Source: Planctomycetaceae bacterium | GTDB taxonomy: Bacteria; Planctomycetota; Planctomycetia; Pirellulales; UBA1268 | Direction of reading: 5' to 3' | DNA length: 8,981 nt | Assembly: GCA_003509235.1 (NCBI GenBank) | Contig: DONH01000488.1 | Span: forward strand, 1-8,981 | Part shown: one piece after another, positions 6,846-8,981 of the stretch | How the letters are laid out: each line of letters opens with the position of its first letter | Position numbering within the stretch: position 1 is the first letter of the stretch | Made by a program: the position numbers and the translations under genes | The notes under the pieces: model-generated | Told to the model about the DNA's origin: nothing | What the model saw: only the letters and a program-made list of their open reading frames with translations | The model's database searches: none

Positions 6846-6941
6846 GGAATATCTTGGATGAGTGATAAGACTAGCCGGATTCGTAGGTCCGCGGCCAGTG
6901 GACGAAGTGAGCGTCTCGTAGCTTAAAGAATGAGATATTCC
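6846..6941 (+). ncRNA. Possible structured RNA element (three-way junction), unidentified
   Basis: GGAATATCTTG (6846-6856) can pair with TGAGATATTCC (6931-6941) as an 11-bp stem of nine Watson-Crick and two G-U pairs. Inside are two small hairpins: GCCGGA (6874-6879) with TCC plus GGC (6888-6890 and 6893-6895, 2-nt bulge), and GACG/CGTC (6901-6904/6912-6915). It lies 190 nt before the efflux adaptor start, where a leader element or small RNA could sit. It does not match any riboswitch class I can recall. A stem of this length can arise by chance in a 9-kb window. Strand is assigned only from the downstream gene. Confidence 0.22.
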
Positions 6942-7121
6942 CCAAAATTTGCTTTCCACGGGTTGAATATTACGATTGAAGGCATTGGCCGTCCTCGTGT
7001 CTGGTCAGCATAGAAACGCTTTGGCGATGTGCAATCATTCGGCGCGAAGAGAATAAGTATTCATCTTACACGTACGACCGGGTCGATATATTGCCTAAAC
7101 TTGTCCGTCTTTGAAATCGTT

Positions 7122-7125
7122 GGAG
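7122..7125 (+). promoter_or_regulatory. Ribosome binding site fixing the RND adaptor start
   Basis: GGAG lies 5 nt before ATG 7131. The frame is open back to ATG 7029, but only a start at 7131 puts the basic stretch, hydrophobic core and lipobox at the expected distance from the N-terminus. Confidence 0.65.
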
Positions 7126-7130
7126 ATTGC

Positions 7131-8501
7131 ATGGAGTACAAACCTGATACGCCTTCGCGTTTCAATTTGGTTCGTCCAATCCTTGCGGGAGGACTTGTTG
7201 TTGGTGTTGCATTGGGAGGATGTACAAAGGCACCCTCTGAGAGAAGTTTTATCCCTGTAGTGCAGCCTCGTGCAGACAATTCTCGGGTAGAAGTTGTCAC
7301 CGCTGTTCAGAAAGACGTTGACCATACGACGAGCCAGCCTGCTACCGTGCATCCATTCTTTCAGGCCGATATCATTTCGAAAGTATCGGGTTATATCGAA
7401 GATGTCTTTGTTGATATCGGAGATGCTGTGAAATCTGGCGATCCATTGTGTCAGTTATCAGTTCCCGAAATGGGCAAACAGCTCGACCAGATTCACGCAA
7501 AGCAACAACGACTTCTCGCAGAACTCAAGCGAGCTGAAGCAGCAGTCACCGTAGCCGTTGCTCGGATTCGCTCATCCGAGGCCGAGGCCGAGGAGGCTGC
7601 ATCAAATATTAAACAGGTTGAGGCACGACTCGTTGCAAATAAAGCAGAATTGAAGAGAGTTGTTGGGCTTGTGGAGAGAAAGGCCGTAACAATTGCGAAT
7701 CTTGATGAGGCGCAGGCAAGTAACGATGTATCTGAGGCTGCAAAAATTTCAGCCGAGGCTGCGTTGCGGTCAGCTCAGGCAAAAAAAGAGATTGCAGTAG
7801 CTGAACGAGAAGCTGCTCAGGCTGAAGTGGCAACCGCACAAGCGAGGCACGCGGAGTCTATCAAAGAAGGTGAGGAGCTTGATGCGATGCTCCAGTACAC
7901 AACACTTCGTGCACCTTTCGATGGAATTATCACATCACGTTCAGTTGACCCGGGTGATTTCGTCGCAGGGATATCACAGGCGCATGGACTCCTTCGCCGA
8001 CCCCTCTTTCATGTTGATCAGCAGAGTCGATTGCGAATCCGAGTTGCGATTCCAGAGCGTGATGCGTCTGAAGTTGATGCTGGAGACCCTGTCGTTATTC
8101 AGCTCGATGCTCTCCCAGAAGCACCAATCGATGCGGTTGTGACACGAGCAGCACAGCGGCTCGATCCCTCAACCCGAACCATGTTGGCAGAGATAGAGCT
8201 TGATAACGCCGAAGGCCGACTTCTACCCGGTATGTTTGGATGTGCGACAATCATTGCAGCAACAAGTAAAGATGCAATTGTTCTTCCAGCGTCGGCACTT
8301 CGTTCAGACGCAGAAGGGAACCCGTATGTCTACCTACTTGATGAAGAAGACCGAATTGTAAAAAAGCAGGTTGTTGTTGGCGCTGATGATGGCCACGAAA
8401 TCGAGGTTGTGACCGGGCTGGCGGGGACAGAGCGAGTTGTTGATGCTTTTGTTGGCTCAATTGAAGAGGGGCAGGTTGTGGAGGTCGTTCGGAGCGAATG
8501 A
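7131..8501 (+). CDS. RND efflux periplasmic adaptor subunit (membrane fusion protein), lipoprotein
   Basis: A 456-residue adaptor that would link an inner-membrane RND pump to an outer-membrane channel. A lipoprotein signal peptide (hydrophobic LAGGLVVGVALGG, then Cys31, lipobox LGGC) predicts lipid anchoring. The lipoyl/barrel-sandwich domain is split in two: residues about 78-110 (ADIISKVSGYIEDVFVDIGD) and 257-282 (TTLRAPFDGIITSRSVDPGD). Between them is a long Ala/Glu/Lys-rich coiled-coil hairpin, about 113-256, with its turn near VERKAVTIANLDEA (181-194). A beta-barrel domain (about 290-375) and a membrane-proximal domain (about 380-455; IVLPASALRSDAEGNPYVY) complete the normal order. The start at 7131 is backed by GGAG and the signal peptide. 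The pump gene begins 31 bp downstream. Substrate unknown. The hairpin seems longer than in AcrA. Confidence 0.93.
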   Translation: MEYKPDTPSRFNLVRPILAGGLVVGVALGGCTKAPSERSFIPVVQPRADNSRVEVVTAVQKDVDHTTSQPATVHPFFQADIISKVSGYIEDVFVDIGDAVKSGDPLCQLSVPEMGKQLDQIHAKQQRLLAELKRAEAAVTVAVARIRSSEAEAEEAASNIKQVEARLVANKAELKRVVGLVERKAVTIANLDEAQASNDVSEAAKISAEAALRSAQAKKEIAVAEREAAQAEVATAQARHAESIKEGEELDAMLQYTTLRAPFDGIITSRSVDPGDFVAGISQAHGLLRRPLFHVDQQSRLRIRVAIPERDASEVDAGDPVVIQLDALPEAPIDAVVTRAAQRLDPSTRTMLAEIELDNAEGRLLPGMFGCATIIAATSKDAIVLPASALRSDAEGNPYVYLLDEEDRIVKKQVVVGADDGHEIEVVTGLAGTERVVDAFVGSIEEGQVVEVVRSE

Positions 8502-8532
8502 TTGCGTTTCGAAGGAGTGAGGCACACACACT

Positions 8533-8981
8533 ATGTTTTTGATCCGTTGGGCACTGCAAAACAGTTTTGTCGTTTTGGCAATTACACTCGGCCTCGTTTT
8601 TCTAGGCGGCGCTGTGGTGCCAGGAATACCAACAGACGTTCTGCCAGACTTTAAGACGCCAGTAGTTGTCAGTTTTTTTTCTTACCCTGGTCTGCCGACA
8701 CTCGATATGGAAAAAAGTGTGACCTCACGAGTGGAGCGCGCACTGACCCTTGCGGGCAAACTCGATAAGCAGGAGTCACGAACGCTACCTGGTGCAAGTG
8801 TCCTAAAGATTACGTTTCAACCTGGGACTGATGCGTCGTCTGCGATGAACGACATTGTGAATCTCGAAGCAAGTGACATGTTTCACTTGCCGCCGGGAAT
8901 CGAACATCCGTTCACACTCCGCAGTGAACCTGCAAATCTTCCAGTAGTCCTCGCTGCGATATCAGGCGATGGTCTTGATGA
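8533..8981 (+). CDS. RND efflux pump permease, 5' part (cut by window edge)
   Basis: The first 149 codons of an RND-superfamily inner-membrane pump, normally about 1000-1100 residues; the rest lies beyond the right edge. The first transmembrane helix is at about 9-30 (NSFVVLAITLGLVFLGGAVV). It is followed by IPTDVLPDF, the familiar start of the first periplasmic domain, then SYPGLPTLDMEKSVTSRVER (51-70) and the porter-domain strand PGASVLKITFQPGTD (86-100). These match the usual PG-S--EVE---T-PIE and F--GTD pattern of the family. It follows the adaptor by 31 bp, so the two form an operon. GAGG at 8519-8522 lies 10 nt before the ATG; a stronger GAAGGAG (8511-8517) is 15 nt away. An in-frame stop at 8518-8520 rules out an earlier start. 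Drug and metal export cannot be distinguished from this fragment. Confidence 0.93.
   Translation, partial: MFLIRWALQNSFVVLAITLGLVFLGGAVVPGIPTDVLPDFKTPVVVSFFSYPGLPTLDMEKSVTSRVERALTLAGKLDKQESRTLPGASVLKITFQPGTDASSAMNDIVNLEASDMFHLPPGIEHPFTLRSEPANLPVVLAAISGDGLD

Larger units (their letters stand above)
6738..7130. other. Non-coding region between the GH10 and RND adaptor genes
   Basis: This 393-bp stretch has no convincing gene on either strand. No strong terminator follows the GH10 gene; GCTTT/AAAGC (6813-6817/6822-6826, 4-nt loop) is weak and lacks a T run. A possible structured RNA occupies 6846-6941. The open frame of the adaptor continues upstream to 7029, but that part lacks protein character and precedes the lipoprotein signal, so it is treated as leader DNA. 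A promoter for the efflux genes should lie here, but no convincing -35/-10 pair was found. Confidence 0.6.

Noticed and set aside
6717..6959. Minus-strand frame of 80 codons across the GH10 gene end and the following gap
   Set aside because: Overlaps the 3' end of the GH10 gene, has Ser/Thr/Cys-rich random-looking composition, and crosses the possible RNA element.
7029..7130. Upstream extension of the RND adaptor to ATG 7029
   Set aside because: It would bury the lipoprotein signal 34 residues inside the protein; the ribosome site and signal peptide support 7131.
7577..7595. Short GAGGCC-type tandem repetition in the adaptor gene
   Set aside because: It encodes the Ala/Glu-rich coiled coil in frame and is explained by codon repetition.

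Overview
The window looks like chromosomal DNA of a planctomycete (phylum Planctomycetota), probably a marine or other aquatic one. This is inferred from gene content. There is a Gfo/Idh/MocA-like protein with a two-helix membrane tail, a secreted formylglycine-type sulfatase next to a secreted GH10-family glycosidase, a CinA-type protein with a decayed amidase half, and generally short or poorly conserved Shine-Dalgarno sites. No rRNA, tRNA, CRISPR array, insertion sequence or phage gene was seen.

Layout, left to right. Positions 1-75 (minus) may hold the first 25 codons of a gene that leaves the left edge. Positions 131-1390 (minus) encode a Rossmann-type, oxidoreductase-like protein with two C-terminal membrane helices. 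A 139-bp divergent spacer follows. Next come a CinA-family gene (1530-2732) and, 23 bp on, a DegS-like membrane-anchored HtrA protease (2756-3856); these two are probably co-transcribed. After a 97-bp gap with two overlapping hairpins come a secreted sulfatase (3954-5516) and, 60 bp on, a secreted GH10-type glycoside hydrolase (5577-6737). The sulfatase/GH10 gap contains a promoter-like sequence whose -10 box lies inside a perfect inverted repeat. A 393-bp non-coding region (6738-7130) follows and contains a possible structured RNA. The window ends with an efflux module: a lipoprotein periplasmic adaptor (7131-8501) and the start of its RND pump (8533 to the right edge).

Functionally there are three blocks: (i) cinA-htrA, a nucleotide-salvage or housekeeping gene beside an envelope stress protease; (ii) sulfatase plus GH10, which fits attack on a sulfated, possibly xylose-containing polysaccharide, with possible local control at the GH10 promoter; (iii) a tripartite RND efflux system. 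I do not see an obviously new multi-gene system. The points most worth a second look are the operator-like palindrome on the GH10 -10 box, the degenerate catalytic motifs in the CinA-like and Gfo/Idh/MocA-like proteins, the atypical GH10 cleft motifs, the mutually exclusive hairpins before the sulfatase gene, the structured-looking segment at 6846-6941, and the unusually long hairpin of the RND adaptor.
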